A stretch of DNA of 38,371 nucleotides from Oscillatoria sp. SIO1A7 (GCA_010672965.1 JAAHFN010000061.1:1-38371); one strand, 5' to 3'. Counted from the stretch's first letter, positions 7,827 to 17,305 are shown. Made by a program: numbers and translations. Notes: generated from the sequence alone by a model not told the origin.

Positions 7827-10800
7827 TTATACCAATGCTTGACCCAAAAGACTATTATATAAAGGTAGAGTTACTGTGAATGTAGTGCCGCTACCCAGAG
7901 AGCTTTGAGCGGCAATCGTGCCTCCGTGAACTTCTACCGATCTTTTGACAATTGCCAATCCGAGACCGCTACCGGGAATAGTCCCCACGTTTTTGGCTCG
8001 ATGAAATAGCTCGAAAAGTCGCTCTTGGTCTTCTGGAGGAATACCAATACCTCGGTCTTGTACCTGCAAAACTGCCTGTCCCTTTTTATATGTCAATGTC
8101 AGCTGCACCGCGCTGCCTTCCGGCGAATACTTAATCCCATTGGAGAGCAAATTGCTCAAAATATGGCGCAATAGTTTCTCGTCCATCTGGGCTGAAACTC
8201 TACTTTCTGTCTTACTAGAGAAAACTAGAGTATGATTTGCGCCCAAACCCTGCTGAATTTCTTCCAATAGATTTTGACAGAATCTATTTAAATTTAAAGG
8301 AGCTGGGTTAAATTCAAGTCGGCCAGCTTCTGACTTACCAATTAACAGCACATCTTCTAATAAGCTTGTCATCTGATTAACCGCATTTTCAATTCTCCCT
8401 ATGTGCTTTTTTATTTCTTGTGGTTTCTGTTTGTGAATATATTTGCTCAATAAGTCTAGGGAGAATATAATAGTCGTTAAAGGGGTTTTGAATTCGTGAG
8501 ATGTTATCGAAATAAAATTTGATTTTAGTTCGCTTAGTTCCTTTTCTTTGGCTAGAGCATAGCGCATATCCTCTTCTGCCTGAAAGCGATGGGTGATATC
8601 CACACAAGAGCCAATGTAACCGGCAAATTTGCCCTTTTCCTTGGCCTCCTCTTCTTCTAAAGAATCTGCACTTAGAAACCGAGGAACGCCGGTATCCAAA
8701 ATCCAGCGATACTCGCCATCGGCGCGCCGTATCCGATACTCTATTTTAAAGCTTTTGCGAGCCGCCAGAGAAGAAAGGTAGCTATCCAGGTAGCGGCTTT
8801 TATCTTCGGGATGAATGCTATCTAACCAAGCAGAGCCTAATTCCTCCTTCGAGGAGCGACCCGTAAAACTAAGCCAGGATTGATTTAAAAAAGTGCAACG
8901 AGCATTGGCGTCGGTCATCCACAACATGACGGGGGCACTATCGGCTACCAAGCGGAAGCGTTGTTCGCTCTCGCGCAACGCCTGCTCGGCTCGGACGCGA
9001 TTGGTAATATCAGTAGCCACGCCAATTAAGCCAACTACTCGATCGCTCTTATCTCGTAGGGGTGTTGCTCTATGGTCATAAACAAAACCGCCGACTTCTT
9101 CAATCCAAGCGCCATCAGCACCGGCGAAAACGCGACAAATCTGTTCTAATATTTCTGGTTGCCGGCGATAGAGATCGATAGCCGACTCTCCAACAAGCTC
9201 ATTCGGCTTTAATCCCAAAGACTTTAGTCCCTTGCCTTCCGATAGCACGAAGTTTCCCTGGCTATCTAAGGCATAAAGCATAATGGGGGTATTGGCGACT
9301 ACGGTACGCAAGCGTTCTTCGCTGGCTCGCAAAGCTTCCTGGGCTTGCTTGCGATCGCTAATATCTGTAGTAGTACCGAGAATTTGCTTCGTTAGCCCTT
9401 CAGGGGTTCTGGAGAAAACCGTTTCCCGAGAACTCAACCAGCGCCAAGAACTATCCGCATGTCGGAGCCTATATTCTATCTCAAAGATTTGATTATCCCG
9501 AGCCGTCGCTAGTCCAGCATGGTATTCTAGAACAGCATTTACATCTTCGGGATGTAAAAGCTCGGGCAAAATTTGTTCTCCCATCTTTTTTATTTCTGCC
9601 GGACTATAACCAAGAATAGAGGCTGTCTGCCGATTGCTGTAGATATTGCGTCGTTCGACCAGATCGTAGATATAGAGAATATTGGGATTGGTATCCGCAA
9701 TCTGTTGAATAAAATGCTGGCTTTCTTGTAGAGAGCGAATTAGTTCTGTCTTCTCTTGTTCGGCGCTAACTCTGTCGCTGATATCTCGGACGATCGCGCA
9801 ATTATAAGCTTTGCCGTTAAATTCTATATAGTTAACACTGACCTCGACGGGAAAAATACGACCGTCTTTATTGCGGTGATGCGATTCTAACTTTAACGAA
9901 CCTGCTTGCTGGAGTTCTCGCCAATGTTCCGGCCACAATTCAGCGTTAAAATTCGGGTCGATATCCCATACTCTCATCCTCAGCAATTCCTCTTGGGAAT
10001 AGCCGAGACTTTGGCAAGCAGCCTGGTTAACATAGATAAAGCTAGCATCTAATCCGCTCCAGAATATAGCGTCGGCGGTTCTATCCACGGAGAACTGAGT
10101 CAATTGCAATGCCTCTTGCGCCTGCTTGCCCTCGGTTATGTCCGCATGAGAGCCAGCCATCCGATAGGGTTTGCCCTCCTTATCCCGCAGCGCTTTGCCT
10201 CGGGCGAGAATCCAGCGATAGGTTCCATCCTTGTGTAGCAAGCGGAACTCTTGTTCGTAAATAGGCGTTTTTCCTTCTAGGTGTTCGTTGAGAACTTTAA
10301 AAGCTTGGGCTTTATCTTCTGGATGGAGGCGATAAGACCATTCTTCAAACCGATTGGCAATTTCACGATCGCCATATCCCAACATACTCTTCCAGCGAGG
10401 AGACAAATAAACCAATCCCGTTTTTATGTCCCAATCCCAGATGCCTTCAGAAGCTCCTTCTACTGCTAGGGCGAATCTTTCTTGACTTAGCAGCAGGGCT
10501 TCTTGGGTTTGCTGCCTTTGAATGGCACTGACAAAAACCTCGCCAACGGTTTTAAGCAGAGCGATCGCCTCCCCGGACCAGGCTTTGGGCATTTGCAAGC
10601 AATCCAAGCCCAAAAAGCCTCTTGTCTCTCCCCCGACAGCCAAGGGCACCCAAACCAATGATTTAATTCCCCAATTCACTATCAGCTTTCTTTCTGCTTT
10701 CGCTGCCAAAGGTAGCTCATCTATAGCTCGGCATAATTGAATCGTATCCAGGTTGTTAAACCTATCCATTACCCACTTAAAATTAGTAATTGATAGTTCT

Positions 10801-12281
10801 TCAAACATATTGGATAGCGACTGACTGCCTGGAGACAGCCATTCGTAGATTTTATCGCTTTTGTTTTGACCCGCAAAAAATAAAACTATATAACTGCGCT
10901 CTCCCCCTATTTTTTCGCCAACTGCTTGCAGCGCTTTGTTTATGCCATCTTCTATCTCTAAGGGAGGCAAATCAATAAACTGAGCCGAAATATTGGCTAT
11001 CAGATTTTCAAGCTCTACTCTATATCGTAAGGCTTCCTCTGCTTTTTGAAGCTGGGCAATTTTATCTTGCAATTGCTTGGTGGTTTTTTGCAGAGCTTCA
11101 GTCCGCGCTTCCACCCGCATTTCTAACTCTTGATTCGCGTTTTTCAGGGCTGCTTCGGCTCTTTTGCGGTTCTCGGCTTCCATTGCCAGAGATGCGATAT
11201 CTGCAATAGAACCCGCAAAGTTAATCTCGTCCGTCGTCCAATGGCGTTTTTGCCCGTGTTCTTGGCAGATTACTCCCACCATCTTGCCATCTAACCATAT
11301 AGGCGCATCCAACATGGAAACGATGCCGCTTGGGATTAGATAGTCAGGATAAAACTCTGAAGTTCGCGAATCTTGGCAAGCGTCTTCCGCTGCGATCGCC
11401 CGCTCGGATTTTAGGGCTCGAAAATAAGCTGGATAGCGAGCTTCTGTTAGCTCTATTCCTTGAGAATGGCGCTTTTTGTCAGATTCGTAAAGATCTAAGC
11501 AGCGAATCCGGGAGCGGTCTTGGTTATATAGCCAAATGCTCGCTCGCTGCACTTCCAGGGTGCTAGCTGCTACTTCTGTAATTTCCTGTAGAGCGGCTTC
11601 TATATTGGCACTGCGAGCTATTTTGTGCTTGACCAATTCCATCAGACTTTGATGGTGCGATCGCATCCGGTCAGTTCGCTCTTGTATTTGCCGATCCAGA
11701 AAAGCGTTTTGCCATTCGATCGTACAATCTGCTTCTAAGGTCTGGAGCAGACTGTCAGAAGTAATTGCCCCGACCAATTGGCCATTATCGTCTATTACCG
11801 GCAGGTGGCGAATTCGATGCTGTCGCAAGCGCGACAAAGCGACAAATATATCCTTAAATTCCGATTGCTTCAGGGTAACGACAGGCTGCGTCATTACTTG
11901 CTCTATCGACAATTTATCTAGATTTCGACCCGAGCAAGTTAGCTCCAAAGCATCCCGCTCCGTGAATAAACCAACTAATTTTTCCTCCTCCATTACTAAA
12001 ACATAAGAGGAGCGATCGCGGCGATCGGCGGGAGCGGACTTTTGCGAAAAACCAGGTCTCGAATTTTTAGACAAGCCAGACTCTGGAGTTTCAGCCAGCA
12101 TTGGCACCGGAATTGGAATTGGCCTGCAACCGGATCCTGCTTGGCTCATCAGAATGAGAACATCCATCAAGGGGGTCTCCGGAGCGACCGTCAAGGGTAA
12201 TGGGTCAATTGCCTGCTGAAGGACTAAACAGGATTTTGGTAGGTGGTTTTGCTGCATGGTTGGTGCAGTTGACATTCTCAC
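7827..12281 (-). CDS. CBS-GAF-GAF-PAS(x5) multisensor histidine kinase
   Basis: A 1,484-residue soluble sensor kinase (numbered from the GTG at 12281; an ATG two codons later, at 12275, is an equally good start). Order: CBS pair (about 28-182) with a Pro/Ser-rich insertion at 50-90; GAF1 (about 225-368); coiled coil (about 370-420); GAF2 (about 422-590); five PAS or PAS-PAC units starting near 600, 728, 855, 987 and 1107; HisKA with H1262 in SITSHEFKTPLTT; ATPase with N-box near 1376-1383, DRGIGIP (1409-1415) and GSGLGLAIVKR (1437-1447). No transmembrane segment. The CBS pair suggests adenine-nucleotide sensing, an inference from the family. Neither GAF shows a clear bilin-lyase-type cysteine context that I could identify. 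It is followed by the receiver kinase. Confidence 0.93.
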   Translation of the reverse strand: MRMSTAPTMQQNHLPKSCLVLQQAIDPLPLTVAPETPLMDVLILMSQAGSGCRPIPIPVPMLAETPESGLSKNSRPGFSQKSAPADRRDRSSYVLVMEEEKLVGLFTERDALELTCSGRNLDKLSIEQVMTQPVVTLKQSEFKDIFVALSRLRQHRIRHLPVIDDNGQLVGAITSDSLLQTLEADCTIEWQNAFLDRQIQERTDRMRSHHQSLMELVKHKIARSANIEAALQEITEVAASTLEVQRASIWLYNQDRSRIRCLDLYESDKKRHSQGIELTEARYPAYFRALKSERAIAAEDACQDSRTSEFYPDYLIPSGIVSMLDAPIWLDGKMVGVICQEHGQKRHWTTDEINFAGSIADIASLAMEAENRKRAEAALKNANQELEMRVEARTEALQKTTKQLQDKIAQLQKAEEALRYRVELENLIANISAQFIDLPPLEIEDGINKALQAVGEKIGGERSYIVLFFAGQNKSDKIYEWLSPGSQSLSNMFEELSITNFKWVMDRFNNLDTIQLCRAIDELPLAAKAERKLIVNWGIKSLVWVPLAVGGETRGFLGLDCLQMPKAWSGEAIALLKTVGEVFVSAIQRQQTQEALLLSQERFALAVEGASEGIWDWDIKTGLVYLSPRWKSMLGYGDREIANRFEEWSYRLHPEDKAQAFKVLNEHLEGKTPIYEQEFRLLHKDGTYRWILARGKALRDKEGKPYRMAGSHADITEGKQAQEALQLTQFSVDRTADAIFWSGLDASFIYVNQAACQSLGYSQEELLRMRVWDIDPNFNAELWPEHWRELQQAGSLKLESHHRNKDGRIFPVEVSVNYIEFNGKAYNCAIVRDISDRVSAEQEKTELIRSLQESQHFIQQIADTNPNILYIYDLVERRNIYSNRQTASILGYSPAEIKKMGEQILPELLHPEDVNAVLEYHAGLATARDNQIFEIEYRLRHADSSWRWLSSRETVFSRTPEGLTKQILGTTTDISDRKQAQEALRASEERLRTVVANTPIMLYALDSQGNFVLSEGKGLKSLGLKPNELVGESAIDLYRRQPEILEQICRVFAGADGAWIEEVGGFVYDHRATPLRDKSDRVVGLIGVATDITNRVRAEQALRESEQRFRLVADSAPVMLWMTDANARCTFLNQSWLSFTGRSSKEELGSAWLDSIHPEDKSRYLDSYLSSLAARKSFKIEYRIRRADGEYRWILDTGVPRFLSADSLEEEEAKEKGKFAGYIGSCVDITHRFQAEEDMRYALAKEKELSELKSNFISITSHEFKTPLTTIIFSLDLLSKYIHKQKPQEIKKHIGRIENAVNQMTSLLEDVLLIGKSEAGRLEFNPAPLNLNRFCQNLLEEIQQGLGANHTLVFSSKTESRVSAQMDEKLLRHILSNLLSNGIKYSPEGSAVQLTLTYKKGQAVLQVQDRGIGIPPEDQERLFELFHRAKNVGTIPGSGLGLAIVKRSVEVHGGTIAAQSSLGSGTTFTVTLPLYNSLLGQALV

Positions 12282-12763
12282 AAGGGTTTAGTACCGAGTT
12301 ATTTGGGTATTGTGACACCCTAACTCGATAATTAACTCCGTAAATTTTGTGATGGCACCCTAAATCAAAAATTTAATACCGTAAATTTTGGGATTGTTTG
12401 TTAAATGCGATCGGGACTTACGCCAAAACTCTCTTTCTAGGACGCCCGCCTAGCACCTAACGCTATAAATAGGGGTCGAGCTGACGAGCAAGCGTAAGTC
12501 TCGATCTATATTTTAGTAGCGTCGATCGCCATCGGCGCTCCTTAGCAAGCCGCCTCAGAGCCTAAGAGCGATCGCCCAAAGCAATATTCTTTAAATAACT
12601 ATAGCAGAGAAATCTAACCATCGCCTTTACCCAGCTTTTAACCACGCAGCATTATCTATTATTTGACCTGAGTTAAAGCTAGTATTTCCCGAGTTAACAC
12701 TAACTATTATAAATAGTTATAGCATAAAAATAAAAACCATCGTTTCCCATCCAGAAGAGGCAG

Positions 12764-12896
12764 GGGGCAAGGTGCAAGGGGGCAGGGTGCAAGGGGGCAG
12801 GGGGGCAGGGGGAGTGTGGGGAGTGTGGGGAGTGTGGGGAGTGTGGGGAGCCGCCTTGCCCCGAAGGAGCGGCTACGCCTACGGAGTGTGGGGAGA
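12764..12896. repeat. G-rich short tandem repeats
   Basis: Arrays of GGGGGCA-type units, then at least four copies of GTGTGGGGA (about 12811-12850), then a GGAGCGGCTACGCCTACGGA segment and one more unit. Heptamer- to nonamer-type tandem repeats of this kind are common in filamentous cyanobacteria. Confidence 0.75.
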
Positions 12897-12910
12897 TTTT
12901 CTTCTCAGAC

Positions 12911-13025
12911 AGGACTTACGCATTCCCTCTATATGTTAGGACTTAGGCAACGGCACTACGGAGAGTGGCAACCACGGGGGGATTGCCCCTACAAATACTA
13001 AATACGGACAGTTTGCGTAAGTCCT
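12911..13025. repeat. family C element, copy 1
   Basis: 115 bp with perfect 12-bp ends AGGACTTACGCA and TGCGTAAGTCCT. The interior includes GCCCCTAC (12985-12992). A second, overlapping element uses its right end as a boundary. Confidence 0.75.
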
Positions 13026-13097
13026 GTATGTGTAGGGGCGATTTCGCGCTCTCGCCCCTACATTTAGGGTTGGATTTCCATGCTCTGCGTAAGTCCT
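13014..13097. repeat. family C element, copy 2, abutting copy 1
   Basis: Ends at TGCGTAAGTCCT (13086-13097) and contains a self-complementary core, GTAGGGGCGA with TCGCCCCTAC, followed by ATTTAGGGTT. The layout resembles the copy at 18117, but the left end is merged with the right end of copy 1. Confidence 0.65.
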
Positions 13098-13109
13098 ATC
13101 AGACTCAGC

Positions 13110-13230
13110 TTAGGGATTTCCACACTTTCCACACTTCCCACCCCTCCCACACTTCCCACACTTCCCACCCCTCCCACACTTCCGACCCCTCCCACACTTC
13201 CCACACTTCCCACACTTCCCACCCCTACCC
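13110..13230. repeat. C-rich short tandem repeat upstream of the PBP gene
   Basis: About a dozen degenerate units of CCCACACTTC / CCCACCCCTC, complementary in type to the GTGTGGGGA array 300 bp upstream. The two arrays could pair in single-stranded DNA or RNA. Confidence 0.8.
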
Positions 13231-13339
13231 CGCAACCTGCGATCGCAATATGCGGTTACAATTAATTTGAGTAGCAACTCTCTGGAATTTTTTCCCAGGC
13301 TTTTGTTTCTGCATAGTGTTGCCCTGGCGCCAGTTCCCC

Positions 13340-15595
13340 ATGAGTCCACCCCAGCCCTCCAAACAGCCCAATACTATCGTTAGCGTTTTGACCCAAGCGG
13401 TGCAGACGGTTCAAGCTCAAGTGGCTCCCAAGCTAAAGCGAAATGCTAGGGTGCCCGAGCTTCAGATTCGGCAGCCCGGTGCGGCGAAACCAGAGATTCA
13501 CAAGCTTTTGGGAGACAGACATATTTTGGGGCGATCGTCCCAGTCCTGCGATATCGTCGTTCGCAATCCTCTGGTAAGTCAGGTTCATCTGTCTTTGTCC
13601 CGAGACAGCCATGAACCAGATATCCCCTTTACGATTAAAGACGAAAAATCCACCAATGGCATCTATCGGGGTAAGCGACGAATTACCAACAAGATGCTGC
13701 ACCACGGAGATAGGTTTACTCTCGGTCCGCCAGAACTGGCAGAAGCAGTCGAGATTAAGTACATAGATCCGCCACCCTGGTATATCAGGCTATTTCGCTG
13801 GACTGCTTATAGCGCGGGCGGGATTACGGCAGTGGCAGCTCTGGCTGTTGCTAGCGAGTGGCAAAAATTCGACGTGCGACCTTTGCCAACCCGGAATACA
13901 GGCCCAGTGGTGGTGTACGCTCGGGACGGAAAGACTCCCCTCCAACCTCGCTACAATACAGTCCACCGAGAATATCGGCAGTTATCGGAATTTCCCGAAT
14001 ACTTGCGTAATGCGATCGTCGCTTCGGAAGATAGCCGCTTCTACTGGCACTTGGGAGTCGATCCTATAGGAGTTTTGCGCGCTTTAGTGGCCAATTATCG
14101 ACAGGGGAGCATCCGCGAAGGGGCCAGTACCCTGACTCAACAGTTGGCTAGGAGCTTGTTTAGAGACTATGTGGGGAGCGAGGATTCTGCAGCTCGCAAA
14201 ATCAGAGAAGCTCTGGTGGCTCTAAAGTTGGAGACTTTTTATTCTAAGGACGACCTGCTGCTGACTTATTTAAACCGCGTTTATTTAGGATTCGACCTTT
14301 ATGGGTTTGACGATGCGGCCCGCTTTTACTTCGATAAGCAGGCTCGGGATTTAACTCTGTCGGAGGCGGCAACTTTAGTGGGAATTCTGCCAGCACCGAA
14401 TAGTTTTAATCCAGTGCAGGATCGCCAACTGGCGGTTAGATACCGCAATGGGGTTATCTATCGGATGCAAACCCTGGGAATGATTAGTCAGGAAGAAGCC
14501 GATAGGGCGCGGCGATCGCTCATTGAAGTCAGTCCCAAAGCAAAAAATATCATCAACAATACTATTGCCCCCTATTTCTATACCCATGTTTTCCGAGAAT
14601 TGGCCGATTTGCTCGGAGAACAAGTGGCTAGAGAGGGGAATTTTATTGTGGAAACTGCTCTCAATCCCCGGTTGCAAGCAAAAGCAGATGCAGCTTTGCG
14701 CCAAGGAGTCGGCACCGCAGGCAGCGCTAATGGCTTTTCTCAAGGAGCGATCGTAACTCTGGATTCCCGCACTGGGGAAGTTTTAGCCCTAACCGGCGGG
14801 GTCGATTATCGGCAAAGTCAGTTTAATCGCGCTACTCAGGCACAGCGACAACCGGGATCGACTTTTAAAATTTTTGCCTACACGGCGGCGGTGGATATTG
14901 GCATTAAACCGGAAACTACTTATTCTTGCGACCCTCTGCCCTGGCAAGGGGTATCCTATTCTGGTTGCGAGCGCAGTAGCGGACTAACCACTATGTCCCG
15001 TGGCTTGGCTCAGTCGGAAAATGCGATCGCTCTTCGAGTTGCCAAGCAGGTTGGTTTGGATAAAGTGATTCAAATGGCTCGACGCATGGGAATCAAGAGC
15101 AAGCTCAGCCGCGTCCCCGGTTTGGTTCTCGGCCAAAGCGAAGTAACCTTACTAGAAATGACCGGTGCTTATGGGGTGCTGGCAAATCGCGGTAAATTCA
15201 ATACTCCCCATACTATTAATAGAATTCTCGATAGCAGCGATTGCCAAAACCCTAACGATCTCAAAAGTTGCCGGGTAATCTACGATTACAAGCAATTCGC
15301 CGATACCAATATCCAAACAATTTCACCCGCAGCAGCGAACGCGATGACTCGGATGCTTCAAGCAGTTGTCTCTGGAGGTACGGGTTCTGGCGCTTCTTTC
15401 GGGATGAAGGAAGAAGCCGGTAAAACTGGAACCACAAACTACGGGGTGGATCTTTGGTTTGTTGGCTACGTTCCTAGCAAGAATATAGTCTCCGGGGTAT
15501 GGCTTGGCAATGATGATAATAGTCCTACTTATAGTAGTAGCGCCCAAGCGGCTCGGCTCTGGGGAGACTATATGAAACAGGCGATCGAGCCCTGA
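13340..15595 (+). CDS. class A penicillin-binding protein with N-terminal FHA domain
   Basis: A 751-residue bifunctional peptidoglycan synthase of PBP1A type. Order: FHA domain (about 55-140, with LGDRHILGRSSQSCDIVV and the SxxH-like VSQVHLSL), one membrane anchor (about 152-172), glycosyltransferase domain with catalytic E230 in ASEDSRFYWHLG and EGASTLTQQLAR (260-271), then transpeptidase with SxxK S507-K510, SEN (559-561) and KTG (695-697). All catalytic motifs are intact. FHA reads phosphothreonine, so Ser/Thr-kinase control of wall synthesis is inferred; with the N-terminus cytoplasmic, FHA sits on the correct side. The ATG at 13340 (MSPPQPSKQ) is preferred over a GTG eight codons earlier. 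Confidence 0.93.
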   Translation: MSPPQPSKQPNTIVSVLTQAVQTVQAQVAPKLKRNARVPELQIRQPGAAKPEIHKLLGDRHILGRSSQSCDIVVRNPLVSQVHLSLSRDSHEPDIPFTIKDEKSTNGIYRGKRRITNKMLHHGDRFTLGPPELAEAVEIKYIDPPPWYIRLFRWTAYSAGGITAVAALAVASEWQKFDVRPLPTRNTGPVVVYARDGKTPLQPRYNTVHREYRQLSEFPEYLRNAIVASEDSRFYWHLGVDPIGVLRALVANYRQGSIREGASTLTQQLARSLFRDYVGSEDSAARKIREALVALKLETFYSKDDLLLTYLNRVYLGFDLYGFDDAARFYFDKQARDLTLSEAATLVGILPAPNSFNPVQDRQLAVRYRNGVIYRMQTLGMISQEEADRARRSLIEVSPKAKNIINNTIAPYFYTHVFRELADLLGEQVAREGNFIVETALNPRLQAKADAALRQGVGTAGSANGFSQGAIVTLDSRTGEVLALTGGVDYRQSQFNRATQAQRQPGSTFKIFAYTAAVDIGIKPETTYSCDPLPWQGVSYSGCERSSGLTTMSRGLAQSENAIALRVAKQVGLDKVIQMARRMGIKSKLSRVPGLVLGQSEVTLLEMTGAYGVLANRGKFNTPHTINRILDSSDCQNPNDLKSCRVIYDYKQFADTNIQTISPAAANAMTRMLQAVVSGGTGSGASFGMKEEAGKTGTTNYGVDLWFVGYVPSKNIVSGVWLGNDDNSPTYSSSAQAARLWGDYMKQAIEP

Positions 15596-16274
15596 CTTGG
15601 GAGTGTGGGGAGTGTGGGAGGGGTGGGAGGTGTGGGAGAGGTGTGGGAGGTGTGAGTAGCTGCGATCTAATATATCGCTACAGCTACGATTATGGAATGT
15701 AGCGCTACGCACAAGTTAAAAATCTCAAGGTAATAAGTCAAAAGTATAATCTCACTAAGGAACGAGCATTTATAAATGTCCTAACTTATTTGTGTAGTGC
15801 TATACAACGAAACAGGCAACTGGGGACGACTGCCACAGACATAAAGTACCAGCCATCGATTTCTCAGTCATAGTAGCGAAGTCATTGGTAAGTTATTAAA
15901 TAGGCGATCGAACCTTAAGGGGAGCTTTGTGGTACGGAGTGTGGCTTCGACCTTTCGGCTCTTGGGCTTAATGGGCTTAATTGCCTAAACCTCACACCCT
16001 ATGCAGATGAAAATGCCTACAAAAATGAATTAAAAATGAAGTTAATTTTAAAAGTAAACTCTATTGTGATTGTATTATTTCGAGATTGTTTTATGTATAA
16101 AAAAAGGATATAAAATACTAAAATACTGGTTGCTTTGGGCGATCGCCAAGAGAGCAATTTAGAAGGAGCTGGCAGGATTGGTTAAAGTTTTGGTAAAGTT
16201 TGCTGCTAAGTCTTGACTTCGATGAGAACAAAGGAGACAGTCAAGCACGGTAAATAAAATGTAAGAGTGGACTG
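15596..16274. other. intergenic region: G-rich repeat, family D element, AT-rich promoter region
   Basis: A GTGTGGGAG array (about 15600-15655) directly follows the PBP stop. A family D element follows. From about 16020 to 16140 the sequence is very AT-rich and probably carries the promoter of the PEP-CTERM gene; no precise -10/-35 pair is claimed. No gene is seen. Confidence 0.5.
15700..15804. repeat. family D element, copy 3 (reversed)
   Basis: About 105 bp between TAGCGCTACGCACAAGTTA and TTATTTGTGTAGTGCTATA. The right end, reversed, reads TATAGCACTACACAAATAAG, the family D start. Orientation is opposite to the copies at 3056 and 3323. Confidence 0.55.
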
Positions 16275-17060
16275 ATGAAAAAATTCTCAACAGCTATTAT
16301 TGGCGCTACGGCGATCGCTCTTGGTACCTTTGCTGCTGCGGCACCGGCCAAGGCACAGAGCTTGGCTCCAGTCACAGGGCAAAATTACACGGTAAACTTT
16401 GACACCGATGCCGCAGGTAATCCACTCTCTGCGGGAACCAAGATTAGCAACCAGTGGCAAGATTACGGACTTACCATTTCCAATGCCGATCCCGATCCCA
16501 ATTCCCTTGATTTAATGCTCTTCAACAGCAATTGTATCGCTTCTGGTCCTGATAAAAACTGTAGCGGCGACGATGGCGATTTGGCCACTGGGCCATCTTT
16601 TGGCACCGCACCTCAAGGGAACGTCCTGATTATTAGCGAGGATGGCGACTCTAGCGATCCAGATGACAATGCCGGGGGCGGCACCATAATCTTCTCGTTT
16701 ACCGAGGCTGTTTCTCTGGATAAATTAGCAATCCTGGATCTTGACGAACCCAGGCAAGGATATATCAGAGCTTTTAACGCTGACGGTCTGGCTCAAGAAT
16801 ACAGGATGAGCGAGGGAACTCTTGTGAATCCGGCCCACCCAGGCAACAACTCTCTCCGGGAGTACGACTTTAGCGGTCTGGATCCTGAGTCGATTACCTC
16901 CCTTGAAGTTGCTTTCCCGGGAAGTGGTGCGGTTTCCTACCTAGAATTTACAGGTCCGTCAGAAGAAGTGCCCGAGCCTCTGACCGTTTTGGGTCTAGTA
17001 ACCTCAGGAGGATTCCTGGCTGCAGCGCGGCAGAAGCGCCGTCGCAAAATGAAGAGCTAA
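16275..17060 (+). CDS. PEP-CTERM sorting-domain exported protein
   Basis: A 261-residue predicted exported protein. The signal peptide covers residues 1-27 (KKFST..., hydrophobic core, cleavage after AKA). A Gly/Asp/Ser-rich, probably beta-structured body follows, with many Asp in 75-125 (DDGD, EDGDSSDPDD). The C-terminus has VPEP at 232-235, a hydrophobic stretch and a basic tail, RQKRRRKMK: the PEP-CTERM signal handled by exosortase. Function is unknown; many such proteins are matrix or surface proteins. Two cysteines (in NSNCIASGPDKNCSG) could form a disulfide. A strong terminator lies 200 bp downstream, and the relic of a second PEP-CTERM tail lies between. Confidence 0.85.
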   Translation: MKKFSTAIIGATAIALGTFAAAAPAKAQSLAPVTGQNYTVNFDTDAAGNPLSAGTKISNQWQDYGLTISNADPDPNSLDLMLFNSNCIASGPDKNCSGDDGDLATGPSFGTAPQGNVLIISEDGDSSDPDDNAGGGTIIFSFTEAVSLDKLAILDLDEPRQGYIRAFNADGLAQEYRMSEGTLVNPAHPGNNSLREYDFSGLDPESITSLEVAFPGSGAVSYLEFTGPSEEVPEPLTVLGLVTSGGFLAAARQKRRRKMKS

Positions 17061-17129
17061 TTGGAAAATAATTGTCTTAAGTGACTTTTGGGAAAGAAAG
17101 TACCGCTTTCCCGGCCTGTCGGGAATAGA

Positions 17130-17226
17130 CCAGTTATTATAGTTCCCCTCTTGGGAGGAGTTAGGCAGCCTCGGGGGCTTTTCTGGCGGCAGCTCGGCAG
17201 AAGCGACGGCAGAAAGTAGCGGGCTA
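17130..17226 (+). pseudogene. relic of a second PEP-CTERM C-terminus
   Basis: Read from 17168, the sequence gives ASGAFLAAARQKRRQKVAG and a stop, closely matching the tail SGGFLAAARQKRRRKMKS of the gene ending at 17060. Just upstream, in another frame, PLLGGV matches the PEP-CTERM hydrophobic start, so one frameshift separates the halves, and an in-frame TAG at 17162 closes the frame. No body of a gene remains. It is either a decayed paralogue or a duplicated gene tail. Confidence 0.7.
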
Positions 17227-17261
17227 ATTGGCAAGATTTGCATTTATTCTCGGTCGTCCAT

Positions 17262-17302
17262 AAAAGATGGGGTAGCAGACTTTTGCTGCCCCATCTTTTT
17301 TT
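17262..17302 (+). terminator. intrinsic terminator
   Basis: Stem AAGATGGGG-t-AGCA pairing with TGCT-g-CCCCATCTT, loop of about 6 nt, followed by a run of T (17295-17302). It is the clearest intrinsic terminator in the window and would end transcription of the PEP-CTERM gene and the relic behind it. Confidence 0.88.
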
Positions 17303-17305
17303 GAT

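Larger units (their letters stand above)
12282..13339. other. 1-kb intergenic region with repeats upstream of two divergent genes
   Basis: No gene is supported. Near the kinase start is a diverged direct repeat (about 12311-12350 and 12351-12392) sharing CACCCTAA and CCGTAAATTTTG; it could be a regulatory site, by inference only. Then follow a degenerate family C relic (about 12416-12505), AT-rich sequence with AAATAACTATAGCA / AAATAGTTATAGCA words (12593 and 12712), a GTGTGGGGA array, two family C elements and a CCCACACTT array. Confidence 0.6.

Noticed and set aside
13110-13230. Proline/threonine-rich or serine/histidine-rich protein encoded by the C-rich repeat
   Set aside because: Open frames exist on both strands only because a short tandem repeat has no stops. 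There is no conserved domain or ribosome site.
14375-14743. 122-residue open frame antisense to the PBP gene
   Set aside because: It lies wholly inside the conserved transpeptidase-side coding sequence and is a by-product of its codon use.
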